A DNA stretch of 64,000 nucleotides, taken from assembly GCF_013373865.1 (NCBI RefSeq), contig NC_050471.1:10498050-10562049 (forward strand). Direction: 5' to 3'. Shown here piece by piece: positions 48,464 through 61,601 of the stretch (positions are counted from its first letter, which is position 1; every line of letters starts with the position of its first letter). The translations under genes and the position numbers were made by a program. This DNA comes from Monomorium pharaonis (lineage: Eukaryota > Arthropoda > Insecta > Hymenoptera > Formicidae). Under the pieces are notes generated by a model. That model was not told the origin of the DNA. It worked only from the letters and a program-made list of their open reading frames with translations, and did no database searches.

Positions 48464-50370
48464 ATGGCATCTCTTTCGTCGGAAAACGTCGGGGACAAAG
48501 AATACGAAGATCCGATAAAATGCATATTTTTCGCCGAATTTCACCACATAGCTGGACCCAAAATTACGTGTCAGGTTAGGATGTGTATTATGAAAGAGCA
48601 AAGTAGTATTATGAAAGAGCAAGTGATTGAGTATTCCGTTTGTGCTCGCAGCTTATACAGATTACGTTATTTTACAGGTACCTGATAATTACATATCCAA
48701 AGACATTTTTGATAATGTGAGTGTTTATGTCATACCAAAAGCACAATTACAAAGAAGTACTATTACAATGTAAGTTTAATTACAATCAATTATGAATCTT
48801 GAATTTATGTTATTAAAATAAACTTAGTATTTATTTTTTGTCATACAAATTAAGTCATTAAATTTAATTCTTTGAAATTTATTGATGAAATTAAGTCACG
48901 CAGCATTGATACTGTGTTACAAATTTTGACATCAGTTCCAGAGAATTAAAGTTGCGAGAGTCATGCATGTTAAATCTTTTATACTTGGTCTAACAATTTT
49001 CTTATTTTCTAGTACATTGAAGGATTATAAAATTTTGGGGTTTCCTGTGAAGATTGATGATAAAAAATATGCAAGAAATGCATTTTACTTTAATCTGTGT
49101 TTTGTCTGTGATGCAAATGCTCGTACTGTTCATTATGAACCAGTAGTGAAAAAGATGTCTGATTTCCTGGTTAGTTTTTCAGTTAAATTTCTCTTTGGCA
49201 TACTGGAAGTGTGTAGCAATTTATATGCACTAACTTCCATGTGTTTGTCAGATGGCTTTGGAAATAGAAAATTGCTTTCTGTCTGCCTCAGATGATAAGA
49301 CTAGACTGGCAGAAATGCTCGCACAAGTTATGCATGACTTGAATCTACACAAAATGTGTACATTGACTGGTAACTGTTTTATATATAATATAATATATAA
49401 AATATCTTATCATGATATGTATAATGTCTTGGTTTTTAGAAGGAACAATGACATCGCACTTGAAAGTAGTGAGATTGGCGCCTGAGCCAAAACCAGTTCT
49501 TGATCATCAGGTACCAATATTTTTGGAAGATAAAGATTTGTTCCAGAGTGATCAATGGGATTTGACCACGCAACAAGTATTACCGTATATTGACGGTTTT
49601 AATCACGTGGCGCGCATAGCAGCTGAGGCTGATGTGGAAAATAATTTAGTCAAAAGCTGTGTACAAAATCTTGTGTACGAAATATTTGTAAGAGAAATGG
49701 TATTTCTTTAGTTAATTATATTGCAACAGATACTTTTTTTTACAGATATTATGGAGTTGTAACTCTGATTCCAATATTTCAATATAGCAACGTCTATGCT
49801 GTGACTCCGAAATTAAGAAAATTTCCAGACGATGAAAAGTTAAAGGAGAGGTGCATAGCATACGCTTCTAAGCTAGGTAAGTGATTTTTTGAACGTTAGG
49901 ACTATTATTTTGAAACCAAATTGACGAAATTTACAGATGATTTTTGTTTATAGCCAGACAACCTGCACATTTTAGGGATATATACCGTATGTATTCAAGT
50001 ATGACTTATGGTGTTAGTATGAAAGACTTGTGTCAACGTCTTAATCCACAAAACTTAAGAATAAATGAAAGAAAGTTAGTACAATTTGGTTTGATTGAGG
50101 GACTCATTAGAAGAGTGTATAATGTGAGTAGCTTTTGTTAGCACTATATTGTGTGTATACATAGCGGTATATTAATTTCATTCTGCCTTCTAGTATCCTG
50201 TACTTCTCCCTGGCGCATCTCACAGTGAAGAAGCGAAAAACAATCCAATTTACAAGTATTTTACAGGCACGTACAGTCTCGACGAAATATGCTGTAGCAC
50301 GAGTCAGTCTGCCGCACAAATTGAAGATATCATCGAGCGCGATCCGAATGTTCTAATGATATGGAAGTGA
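48464..50370 (+). CDS. Nprl2: GATOR1 complex subunit NPRL2
   Basis: Eight exons: 48464-48574, 48678-48769, 49013-49169, 49252-49369, 49440-49674, 49746-49876, 49954-50123 and 50194-50370; 396 aa (human 380). With NPRL3 and DEPDC5 it forms GATOR1, the Rag GTPase-activating complex that turns TORC1 off at the lysosome when amino acids are scarce. The N-terminal longin domain is evident (IKCIFFAEFHHIAGPKITCQ; the loop arginine of NPRL2 lies in this half but I did not assign it). Conserved sequences further on are FYFNLCFVCD, QWDLTTQQVLPYIDGF, YYGVVTLIPIFQYSNVY, ERKLVQFGLIEGLIRR and the ending DPNVLMIWK. Exon 5 uses an unusual GTACGA donor, chosen because it alone restores the conserved YYGVVT junction. 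Confidence 0.96.
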
Positions 50371-50432
50371 TGTGTTGTAAAAAAAAACTTTAAAGACTAC
50401 AAAACTAGATAATTGATTATAATTTTGTACAT

Positions 50433-50789
50433 TAGAGGTGTGCAAATCATGGTTAATTGTAATTAATAATTCTTAATAAGTAATTTAATTGGTGTTTCAG
50501 ACAAAAATCTTAATCATATCGGAAGATAGATTGTTTTACTTGAAGGTGAATGTAAATAAAAACAAAATTTTAAATGTTAAATAAAATGTTAAGTAAAATT
50601 TACTTAAAACTAAAACACAAATTAGTAAATACGAAAAAAGCTATCGATTTGAAATCAAACTACGATTTGAAATTGTTGAATTATTCGAATTCGAATAACT
50701 TTGATTCGAAAACGAACTCGAATTGATCGATTGCACTCTCATTGATTCAATACGATTTGATTCAAATTCGAATGATTCACACACCTCTA
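50433..50789. mobile_element. hAT-type MITE downstream of NPRL2
   Basis: A 357-bp non-coding element. The ends are TAGAGGTGTG at the left and CACACCTCTA at the right, and the exact 8-base sequence TTGTACAT occurs on both sides (50425-50432 and 50790-50797). An 8-bp target duplication with short inverted ends fits the hAT superfamily. The interior is AT-rich with many GATTCGAAT-like motifs. It contains AATAAA at 50555-50560, on the strand of NPRL2. Confidence 0.9.
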
Positions 50790-50974
50790 TTGTACATAAT
50801 AAAATTGTATTAAAATGAATGGTTTTATTCAAATGTTGAATTCTTTTTAAATCTTGTATATTGCTTCGAAATTTTATATATACATATGTAGGCGTTGAAA
50901 TCAAAGAAATACGCTTTGTTATCTTGAAAATTACATTTAAATCTTATTTTTATTTTTCAATGAAATCAAACAAT

Positions 50975-53799
50975 TCATTGAATAGTTTCAATCATCCGTT
51001 TTACTTCGTTTATGTAAATTTCGGGAACTTTGTTCTCTCTCATTTCTTGGCACTTTCGTTCCATCGCATCTTGCAGTTTCTTCTTACGCATCGCAGCTTC
51101 AGTACGTATTGCCAAGCCTTCTTCAAACATTTTTTGTCGTTCAGCAATGCGCTCTCGTTCTTTCTCATTTACCTACCCGAAATAAAACAGCGAAATAGAA
51201 TAATCTAATATATTGTATGCCAATATGTTAAGATATTTTCAGGTATGTGAAAACAAGACAAACCTGCTTTAATATTTCTTTACGATGAATTGAAGCCTGT
51301 TGTTGCTTCTCTTCGAGTTCCTTCTTTTCTCTACAGAAAGCTGCTTTCTGCACACGAACAATCCTCTCGAATTCTCGCCTTTCTCGCTCGATCTCGATGG
51401 CTTGCATTATTCGCTTATTGTTTATTTGTTCCTCTCTTTCTCTCTGAAGAATCCGTTGAGCTTCCAATTTCTTTAAAGCTTCTTTCTTTTCTTTTCGTCT
51501 CCATTCCCGTTCTACCTCTTCTTGTACCCGAGCCGCGTTAATTTCATCAATTTGCATCTGCAGATTTATCAACAATTAAGGCTGTAAAAACTTGAATTTT
51601 TTTATTAAATGATTCTTTAAAATATTAATATATTATAATAATTTGCAAAAATAAGCATTATTAGAAAAACTGAGAGATCTCTCGGCATAAAATCATTACT
51701 TTCATGTTATTACGATTATTCAATAACATACGTTTTTATACAAATATGTCATAATTAACGTAACATCAATATAAACTTGGATCATAACTTGGAGAAAATG
51801 TTTCCAAAATATTTCGATGTTTTGAAAAAATTATGTAAGAAATCATCTTTTTAAAATGTTTATATAATATTTTAAATTATTTGAAAATAAAATCAACATT
51901 TTAAAATGTTTCTTGCTTAGTAAGGTATAATTCATTTGTACAAATAATTGTTTTAATTGCGAAAAAGAGTATTACAGCACGATAATATGTGCTACTTAGT
52001 AGCCTGTTAAGTAGAAATAATTACGATAAAAAAACACGAAGTACAATTTTTCAAAAAGAGAAGATTGTAGATAGGGAGGCCTGACGTGGCGTTCGTAGAA
52101 TCATTGACCCTCGACAACGGAGTAGTTGAGACACGCAAGAATGTATGTAAGTAATTATAGAAGTATATATATATGGAACGATGCGCGCAACGCGATACAG
52201 AGATAAATTATTACATTTTCATTAGGGAAAAAATTTATGATTTGCGATGTACTTTATAGAATTTCTTACGTGGTATACCGCTCTGTCCAGTGTAACTCTT
52301 TCAGATACACTTGCGTCGCAAATCTTTTAAGTTCGACATTTAATACCTGAAGTTCGTGCGCCTGCACAGTTCGCATTGCCACTCTGATTTTCTCTCGCTC
52401 CTTTTTCAATCTCTCCAATTTTTGCTCTTTCGCTTTTTTGGCCTCTCTTTCCTCTTTCAATCGATGATAATTTTGTATTCTGAAAAATTAAATTTGATAA
52501 AAATTTTATCTCTCAACAAAAGATTTAGAAGATTTAATTCCAAGGTAATTGCAAAATGATAAAAAGTTTTAAAACGCACCTTAAATCTATAATTCTGTTT
52601 TCCTCCAATTCCATAGCCTTGAAATGTTTCAATTGCTCGTTTCCTTCCGCAAGTTCCTGTCGCACCTTAACATTTTCGGCCTCTTTGTTGCGCAGCTTCT
52701 CGATCTCTTCTTGCTGCCACGCGATGTTATTTAAATTGATGAGTCGGCTTTCCTCCTGCTTCCTCTCGAACTGGAGAATCCGTTGCTCCTCGTTCTCAAT
52801 AATCTGCTCCTTCAGGAGCTTGGCGAACCGCAGCCTCTTGGCCGCTTCTTCCTGTTCCTTTCGCGATTCCTCTTTGATCGCCCATCTTCTCTCGTCCTCC
52901 ATTATGTCGTTTAATCGTTTTTCCTCCTCGAGAAGTTCCCGCTCCATCAGCTTCTTTTCCGCGATCTACAAACGCTAATAGCTAAATGTACGAAAGTTAG
53001 ACATTACGAGGACGTTATGTTATACGCGGGATCCCGCGTTGTAGGATCGGCGATTTACCTGGGCGTCGCGAATGGCTCGGCACTTGGTTTCCAAGATCAG
53101 TCGATTGCACTTCTGTATCTCCTGCTCCTGCTCGAGACGCATGTTGTACGCCCGCTCGAGGACGTGCATCGTTCTCCTTCTCGCCTCCTCCTCGATCTCC
53201 CTCGTTCTTGGATCCTTCTCGCGACCCTTCTTCATGTCCATCATGCGGATTGCTTCCTTTCGTGCCAAGCTCTCCTTTAGTAGTCTCTCCCTTTCTTTCT
53301 CTGCGGTTTCCGCGGCCGTTTGTCTCTCCTCCTTTGTGACCATGCGACAGCGGTCCTTCAGGTCCTCGTATTCCTTCCTCGTCATGATCTTCGGGTAGAC
53401 CATAGGTTCCTTTGACGGAATCAGATATTTCCTCGTGCCATTTTTATCCTTTATCCTCCCTATCTGTCATCAACATTTCTTTTTAAATTATATAATCATT
53501 TTAATTTACAAATAAATCTACAGATAAAAATGGAAATATTAATATACATATATTATGTGTGTACATTTAACATAGCTGCAATTATAGCGAGCGAAGAAAT
53601 TGCGCGAGGAGGGTGTGAATTGCATTACCTCTTTCCCCTCGTGCGCGCTATTCCTTTTCAGATGAATCGGCTTGTCCGCGAGCGTACGATTACATGCCGA
53701 CGGCGTGCGGACCGCGTACACGCCCGATGGAAATCTGGAGTCGCCGCGATTCTCGAGGTTGCTGGATCTCGTCCTCCGTACCACGGTCTTCGTCGACAT
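50975..53799 (-). CDS. CFAP45: Cilia- and flagella-associated protein 45
   Basis: Six exons on the minus strand: 53799-53629, 53463-53059, 52965-52580, 52479-52311, 51557-51264 and 51172-50975; 540 aa (human 551). A microtubule inner protein of axonemal doublets, expected only in cells with motile cilia: in insects, sperm and possibly chordotonal neurons. The N-terminal 60 residues are basic and disordered (MSTKTVVRRTRSSNLENRG). The rest is almost entirely charged coiled coil. Family landmarks are IMTRKEYEDL, LILETKCRAIRDAQIAEK, the REWRRKEKKEALKKLEAQ block and FERIVRVQK, in the same order as in human. A 753-bp intron separates exons 4 and 5. A minus-strand AATAAA lies at 50949-50954, 20 bases past the stop. 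Confidence 0.93.
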
Positions 53800-55296
53800 G
53801 GCGTACAACGTGCCGCGGAGGCACCGCTGGAGTTATTGCCTTCCTTCGGAGGGGAGGAAACCTCACAATGCCGGCCTCGGGATCTCGCGTGCGGGTTCGC
53901 TCATCGGGACGACCTAATTGTCGTCTACCTCTGAAATCGGATGGAACCTTGACAGCCAGCGGCGAATGGTGACAAAAGGTCCGGAGTAACCTGATACACA
54001 GGAGCACGGGCGATCGTCGCAGAATGTCGCTGTTAACTGTTTGCTGACCAGTAACCATTCCTTTGTTTGTTCGATAGGAGGAATTATGCACGCGGGGATA
54101 CAGGTGGCCGATCGTGTTACCAGGATCGCGTTTCACGCCTACCGCGAATGGAAGACGATAACGGGGTATAATCTCTCGCAGATGAGGCGAGGTAGCGAGG
54201 ACCGCTGGCTCGAAGAAACTTTCGATTCAACGTAATATGCTCCTGACGGAAAAATATCTAAGCAAATAAATATTAATCGACAAATTACTTATAAGAGAAA
54301 ACTGTATTTTATTAATGCAATCTGTTTCGCGATTTACATAAAATAATTTATATCAACTAATATTGATTTGATATCTTTTTGAGGCTAAACATATATATCC
54401 TTTAAGTTCGTAATAGTGTACGAAAATTATAAATATAATTTGTAAAATATAATTAAAAATTAACGATTATAAACTAATTATTACTTTTTGATCAATGGTT
54501 TGATTGGTTTGATTTTAAAATTTTAATTAACTTTGGTTGGACAAATCGGTTAATACTTAATACTAGAATTAAGAAAATACGAATATACGTATGACATTTG
54601 TTAACGCTAAAAATCGATAGAATTTGTCGTCTACTCGGAATATACGAAGTTATACGAATTCTCCCTCTTGCAAATGTATATATAAATTGCATAACGAAAA
54701 GATACATAGTATGTATCGTTGTTAGCTTATAAAATAAGAATGGTTGCGTGAAGGAGGGAAGAAGAAGAAGAAGAAGAGAGATAGAGAGAGACAAACGAAA
54801 AAAACAAGGAGAAAAACAGAAGAGACTCTCCCTCTCCCTCTTTTTCTCTCTTTGCGAACGCGACTCACGTAAAATTACACTTATCGATACGTATGCGTAT
54901 GCCTATCGCGTGAGCGAAATTAAGCGGAGGCCACGACGCTACACAGTAGGTAGATAAAGATAGACATGGTTCTACGCTATCTGAAAGGTGCTTATTTTTT
55001 TTTCTTTCAATATATACGATCGATCAACGATCGGTATCGGAAGACAGAAGTGATGACGTGTACGTCTCCGCGTATATGACACGAGTCTGTGCGTATATTT
55101 TCGAGGTGGCCTCCCCGCAGAGTAAATCTAAATGTTTACGTATTCGAAATTGTCGCATCACAATATATCTAACGTTCACAACCCCGTTCGCCATCACCCT
55201 CGCGTACACGATCTCACCCCTGCACTTGACCTTCCCCGTCATCAGTTGCCATGAGAACGTAATTCATACTCAAGATAGCTTAGACTCGAGTTATAT

Positions 55297-55300
<4 letters not shown>

Positions 55301-55362
<62 letters not shown>
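55301..55362. repeat. (CT)31 microsatellite
   Basis: Uninterrupted CT dinucleotides, 62 bases. Equivalent to (GA)n on the minus strand. Confidence 0.95.
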
Positions 55363-55366
<4 letters not shown>

Positions 55367-55800
55367 GCATGTAATTTATTTCTCATCACGTGAATCATCG
55401 CTTTTTTTAGCTATTTGTCCTTTGGCTTTTCTTCTCCTTCTTTTTTACTTCTTGCAACTTTGTGCGTCGTACCGCACGAACAGGAATATACATTGTAGAA
55501 TAGCTCAAGTCTAATAACTAGGAACTGGCATATCAACTTTGTGAATAATTATTATCCGATCGATAGCGAGGAATAGAACTTTCGTGGCAAATGGTCTTCA
55601 AACAGCTATTCGAGACAAAAGACAATCGATTGCTGTGTATAGGGACGTGCTTTACGTGCTTGTGAGTTAAATTTAACCCGAAGTTTAAGTCCTCGAATAG
55701 AAGCGACGAAGAATTGTCGGTCCCATTTGAAAAAGGATCAGGTTGTGCGGTATCTTCATGTGGTAACGAAATATGTATGCTGTCCTATATGATAATAATG

Positions 55801-56095
55801 CCCGTATTCATAGTCAAACCTTATATTTAAGGCCTCCTCGTGCAAGGTCTACAATGTCAGCAGGAGTAATGGAGTAGGAGTAAGAGGTAAGAAATATGAA
55901 ATGAGATTTGCCCATTTCGTTTACTCCCGGTTTTTAATTGGTCAATTGTTACTCTTACTCCATTATTCCCGCTGACATTGTAGACCTTGCATTAAGTTTA
56001 TCTTTAGATGCTCTACGGATAATTTCATTGGCTACAAAGTATCTAAAGATGAATTTAAGGAGGCCTTAAGTATAAGGCCCGACTATGAATACGGG
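55801..56095. mobile_element. MITE with CCCGTATTCATAGTC ends and nested palindrome
   Basis: A 295-bp element. It begins CCCGTATTCATAGTC and ends with the exact complement, GACTATGAATACGGG; the arms continue as GGCCTCCT and AGGAGGCC. Inside is a second inverted pair: GGTCTACAATGTCAGC (about 55846) against GCTGACATTGTAGACC (about 55970), continuing through TAATGGAGTA. No coding frame and no obvious target duplication. Confidence 0.85.
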
Positions 56096-56532
56096 TATAA
56101 GTCTGTGATAATCAGTAACGTATATTTAACGCATACATATTCTTTTTTGCACTTGAATGGTCGTCTCGAAAGCGACAGCGCGAATAAAAAGATACAATAT
56201 TTAGCTTCACAAAACGATTTAAAATAATTTAAATTTTAAATAATTAAAAACTATACATATATGTAAAATATCTAGGTTGCTCTTACTTCTTCAATAAATT
56301 GTTATTTTTTTCAATGGAATCCTTGTGACAACCATTAAGACGCATTTCATGACAATTATCAATGTGAAAAAGATTTATCTATCGTGTTCTTTTTGATCCT
56401 CACTTTTGTTCACCATCTATTCGATTGTATCAAATTATATTTTAGCTTATTTTGCATATAAGATATCTATTTGTCCTCGACGAAATTATTCATTAAGAAA
56501 ATAATCGCTGTTAAAATGGGTCCACTTTCACA

Positions 56533-56640
56533 GATCATGGCTCTCAATCAAGGGACAGTTGCGAAACGGAGGATTCTCCGGCGTCGTCGGGCGCAGGTCG
56601 TCGCCGCTCTCGGCGTCGTCGTTGATCCGGGGGAGTCGTA
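56533..56640 (-). other. Possible terminal coding exon of an unknown gene
   Basis: On the minus strand a frame gives an acidic, proline-containing, protein-like sequence (PRINDDAESGDDLRPTTPEN, ending PLIESHDL and a TGA near 56533). It has a less biased composition than neighbouring random frames. Upstream the frame meets a stop near 56670, so an acceptor would be needed, and none with a good pyrimidine tract is visible. I cannot name the protein; it may be chance. Confidence 0.2.
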
Positions 56641-59600
56641 ATGACGACAGCTCCCCACGGTAACGACCTTAGCGTACCACGTGGCACTGCTATGTTATAC
56701 CTCGACGGTGGCGATCACACTCGCGTGCTGCACACCGGCTCCGGCGCATCGGTCTGTCGTGTCGCGCGCGATACATCGACGTCGCGCCGTCATTGTGGAC
56801 ATGAAATTACATACTGCAGATTATGCGTTTGGGACAGCTCGAAGTACGACGTGACGGATTATCGATAACGCGAATCTTATGCAACTCTCGATCTAAGGGT
56901 GGAAATATCATTCCGGCTTCCGAAGCTAAAGTAAAGGATACAGAGATGAATTAATAAATTAGTAGAAATTAATAATATCAAACTCCCTTGTCACTTTGAT
57001 TTGTAAATTGATATTAAAACTTAATTGAGTGACCGGAAAAAGTACTCCAGTGATTGTGAAAGATCTAACGCGTCCGATGGAACCGATGCATCAACCTCGA
57101 TCGGAGATGAGAGCTTCTCGACGTGCGACCTGGGTAAAGGCAACATCCGAATGAGCCGATGACGTCTGGATGGGATCCACCGTGACTCTCGGATGCACAG
57201 CGAGGATCTCCCGGCAGGATACCATGCGTTTGGAGGATGACGGTTTGATTATCGTCGCCATCGAGGAATGACAAGCAAAATCGCGGACCGTTCTGGACAA
57301 GCTCCGCCTGTCGAGTGAGTGCCTTTTTTTTTTAGGATGTATTTTAATAATAGCGTAATTTTATGTAGTCTAAATAGTCCTTGACGAGATGGAAATAAAT
57401 CGATAATTTTGTAATAAAAATGTCCGGCTGTCGTTAAACGGTCATTTGTCGAACAACGTCCTCGAAGCGCTTGCTTTTATCTGGTTGCTTAAAGGAGTAA
57501 TCACACACACGCTCAAAACAGATCGATATCATTTAAATTATGGAAATATACTATTCGCCCTTATCCCCCCGTTCTCTACTGTTCCCCCGAGCCCGATATG
57601 TCGCGCTTACAAGAATTTAGAGGATACCAACGTGAATTCGCGCAGTTTGTCGGACCCGGGAAACTTTTTAATCGATAGCTCGCTTTCTATAAGCGTCTAC
57701 ACGGTAAACGAAGATAGATCGGCATCGGTGGAGCTTCCAGGAAGCGAGCGAGTCGCACGATTTGTTGCGCGAGCCTGATCTCGCCCGGATTTCGTCGATA
57801 TTTGCAAAGGAGGATATGTCGATGACCCTTATATACCCGGACGTGGATATCGTTGACGAAGCGAAGGCACACTCTGTCTGTCGCTGTAAAGATCTATCTA
57901 TAGACATAGCATTCATCGGCCACATCGCCGCACATGTACAATGTCGTTGTCGTTGTCACAACAAAGGAAACGACCGCTATCTTTTTCATTATCACCGCGC
58001 TCATTGCCCATTATCGCTTAATTAAAGTTGAACGCGACGCGGGTAATTTAGACGTCGTTTCCGAGCCTAATTAATTATAGGGTGCTATATCTCTCTCTCT
58101 CTATCTCCGAGCGCGCCGAGAACGGAGTCTTTGATATTACAGTAACATCGGAGCACCGTGATGTAATACGTATACTTACGGCTGTGCGGATATTCTCCGT
58201 AAGTAATCCTTCGGGACGAGCGTGCGATCGAAGGCGTGATCCTCTCTTCGGGGAAGAGGGTATATTACGCCACGCTAAAAAGTACCACTCAAAGAAACGA
58301 CGCTAGACACTCTCGCGCGGACACCAGGTGGGGTACAGCTGGTAGCGTACAAGGTTGCACTATGTAACATTAACTAAGCGGGCTTATATAACGCAGAACT
58401 ACAAAGAAGATACCTGTAAGTGGACCGGTAAATTATGAAAGAGTCTCTTTTCTCTCTGCGAAAGGGTTCTGCCGCCTGGTTATACGCGTCACGCTAACAT
58501 TATCTGCGTGGGGTGCACGAAGCATTCGTCCCCCTCGTATTGACGAGGCGCTCAAAAGTTCCCCGCGCCGGTAAAGTTGTGGAAATTTTATTATATTTTT
58601 TTTTCCCCCTTCACCGACGACGTCGGAACGAGTCTTCCAACTCGGAAACTGCCGTTGTTGCGACGTGAACGAGTTTCACATACGCATCTGTAAAAAAAAC
58701 AGCTCCAGTATAAATGACAGTTGTCTTGACATCGATACCCTTTATTTCCTTTTGTTTCAAAAGAGATTAATTTAAGGTAATTATAAAATTGCATTTGTGA
58801 CAACGCTTACAAAAAGACATAAATCAAAACGAGAGAGGGAGGCGCGCACCTAAGTTTTACGACGGTACTAGCCGTGTTTTTTTATCGTCACGTACTTATC
58901 GTTAATCCTTGAGTGAACGAACAACCGCATAACTGCAGATAAGTGCGGCATTAGCAGCTCCGTTGTCTGTAATGTGACCTAATACATTTTACGAGCGAGG
59001 CATTTTAAATATACTTAAGCGTCGAAAATTGCACGAGATTTTTCGCAGAAACGGCAAAAAGGAGGAGATGTCGTTCGCTCCGGAATTGGAGCGGGAAATA
59101 CTTCCCTTAAGATTTTCGTGGATCCCCAAACTTTTCCGGACTTGACCGAACCTTCGGAAATAAATTTATTGGCAACACACAGCGTTGCATAGGCGCGCGA
59201 CAAAATCGAAGGGTGGGGGGGAAAAAAGTAGTTGCGTGGAGACATCAACGTGATCGACTCGCGTGTCCCTTCTCCGATCATCTTTCCGTCTGCGCGTCCA
59301 GGGGATGCGCGTCTTGAACGGCCAATTGAAATACGTCTGTCGCGTCGAAGGACTCCCGAAAGAGGCGTCACACGTATGGTGTTAACTAGAGGGGGAAATT
59401 CTTTGAGTAAGGGGAAGCTACATTATTCTATATCGCTCCGCCGGCCGGCTCTCGGTCCTTCGCATGACAGTTCTGCATTACAACTTTGTATGACACACGT
59501 GGGGGGAATACCGTCGTCTTCGGAATACGCGTAGGACAATGTCCGTCGCGGCTCGACGGATTCACCGGGATATCGAATGGGAGCCAGCGGGTTTCGGTCT

Positions 59601-61601
59601 CGCTGCAAAAGTTTTCCGATAAATTTTACATGATGTACCGTCAAATTTTTAAAAATTCGTGCATGCTTCGTGGAGGCTGAAATGAAAAGAAAGGAAGATG
59701 GAGTAGAAATAGAAGGCGCGATATTATATCTTAAAGCACAGTCGTCTAAAGAAAAAGAGAAAGGAAAAAAAAAAGAGAAGACGAAACAAGCAAAGTGTGA
59801 GATCACGCGGTTCTCTACCGCTTCACCGCGAGATTGGTGGTATCTCCTATTCCGAGTGGGCGGCTGACACGTGATTCCCGCCGCAGTAATACGTGATGTA
59901 AGATTCGGTGTGTGGAGTATACATTACCTCGCGGATGTTAACGATCGAAAGCTACGATAGAAAGCAACGATAACGAGAAGTCAGCCTGCGTTTGTGAGCC
60001 TCGCTTCGTCGTAGTGCATCACGCAAAGAAGTCTTCGGTCTGAGATATAACAATGACGATTGCAACAAAATGTAAATACACACGCGTTAACGCATATTTT
60101 GATAACGGTAAATTAAATGTGACATCCTATCCGTGCAGATGTATTCACAATGTCGTCGTTTCGGTGTCACAATTTTGCACGATTGTTTACCGTATTCGTT
60201 TAACGACACCGAAGATAATTTGCAAAGGTAATTTGCGTCCGTGCTTCTTTCGTTATCAAAATTGAGAGCGTGACCTCGAGGAATGGGAACGAAGTTTCTT
60301 GACTGGTAACGTTAGATATTTTCTTATAATTATCTCTAAGAAATTCCATCGTATTTTTTGCCCAAAAAAGATTAATAATAATCGGAAATATATACAAATG
60401 AGCTTAACGCAAAAAAAGGATTTTATTGTCTACATTTGAATCTATCATTTGAAAAAAGAAGAAATATATTTTACAAAATATAAAATGTTACAATATATAT
60501 ACATTATATAGAGTCGTTGAATTAAATAAATTATTTAATAAATATAATTATTAATTAACACAAGATGCTGCTTATAATAAGTAGCGAAAATTATTAAAAC
60601 ATATTTCTTATTTTTTTGTATTTATTTTAAACTTTATTTCGTTTTTATTTTAATTTATTTAGAAATAGGAAAAATATAAATTTGCTGTTACGAATTCTTT
60701 TGTAAATACATAATTACCATGTAACTAAATAATTACTATGTGACTATAAAAATAGATCGTTAATACTGGTAATTTAAATTATGAGCTCATTTCCATTTCC
60801 ATTTCCATACTGGCTCGCTGCCAGTAATTTTGCTAAAACATTGATTACCACATCATCCAACAATTATTTATTAAGTATTTAAACGTACGGTAATTACATC
60901 TTACGCACATGTGTACGTTGCGACGGAAATATTTTTAATAGACTTTATTTTCAATTTTCGTCTGCCACGAAGGGCTCGCTCTCAAACTTAATCTTAATCT
61001 TCAGCGCAACCAAGAATTTCAACGCAAGAAAAAAAAAAAGAAATGCGTGTATGCCCGACAAGAGAAATACAAGACAGGGGTAAGAAGGGGGCGTGCATCG
61101 CGTGCGAAATGTAATTTCTCCTTTTTTCGTGTGTTCTGCTACCATAAATGCGGAGTGAAAGACACACTTGATGCACAGTGCGTACGAGGAACGATCGATA
61201 AAAATCGATAGGGGACTTCTGACAAAAAAAAAAGAAAAAAAACCACTACGTACAATGGTTGACATGTAGCGCACGAAGCTTCGCAATTATTATGCTTTCC
61301 CTTTCGCAAGCGCGAGCGTCTCTTCGCTCTCCCACCCCTATGTATTATTTGCATCACGAGACTTTGTTCAACTTCATCGACCAAAACTGTTAAAGTATAC
61401 CATTTGCTCTTTAATATTTAATTGTTCTTCTTTCAACTCTCCCCCTCCCCTTTCAACTGCAATTATTATTGCAGCGTGTCCCACGAATATAAGGGAGGAG
61501 GATGTTGTTTAGCTGAATAATTCTGAACGCTAGACTAGAATGCGAAATGTTCTGACGAATCGTTTACCGAACTTTCTGAAAAGTCCTTGTGTCACTCGAC
61601 T

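Larger units (their letters stand above)
53800..61601. other. 7.8-kb stretch without a supportable gene
   Basis: CpG-rich sequence at 53.8-54.2 kb should hold the CFAP45 promoter; the plus-strand frame 54041-54235 is open but unrecognised. Then come AT-rich sequence, AGA and CT microsatellites, a MITE at 55801-56095, and moderately GC-rich DNA at 56.5-60.3 kb with many short open frames on both strands and no recognisable protein. A possible minus-strand terminal exon is at 56533-56640. The part 60.4-61.4 kb is AT-rich. Some of this may be introns or regulatory DNA of the gene starting at 61602 or of one beyond the window. Confidence 0.4.

Noticed and set aside
54041..54235. Plus-strand 64-residue frame near the CFAP45 promoter
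   Set aside because: Unrecognised, unspliced and without conserved features; probably chance in moderately GC-rich promoter DNA.
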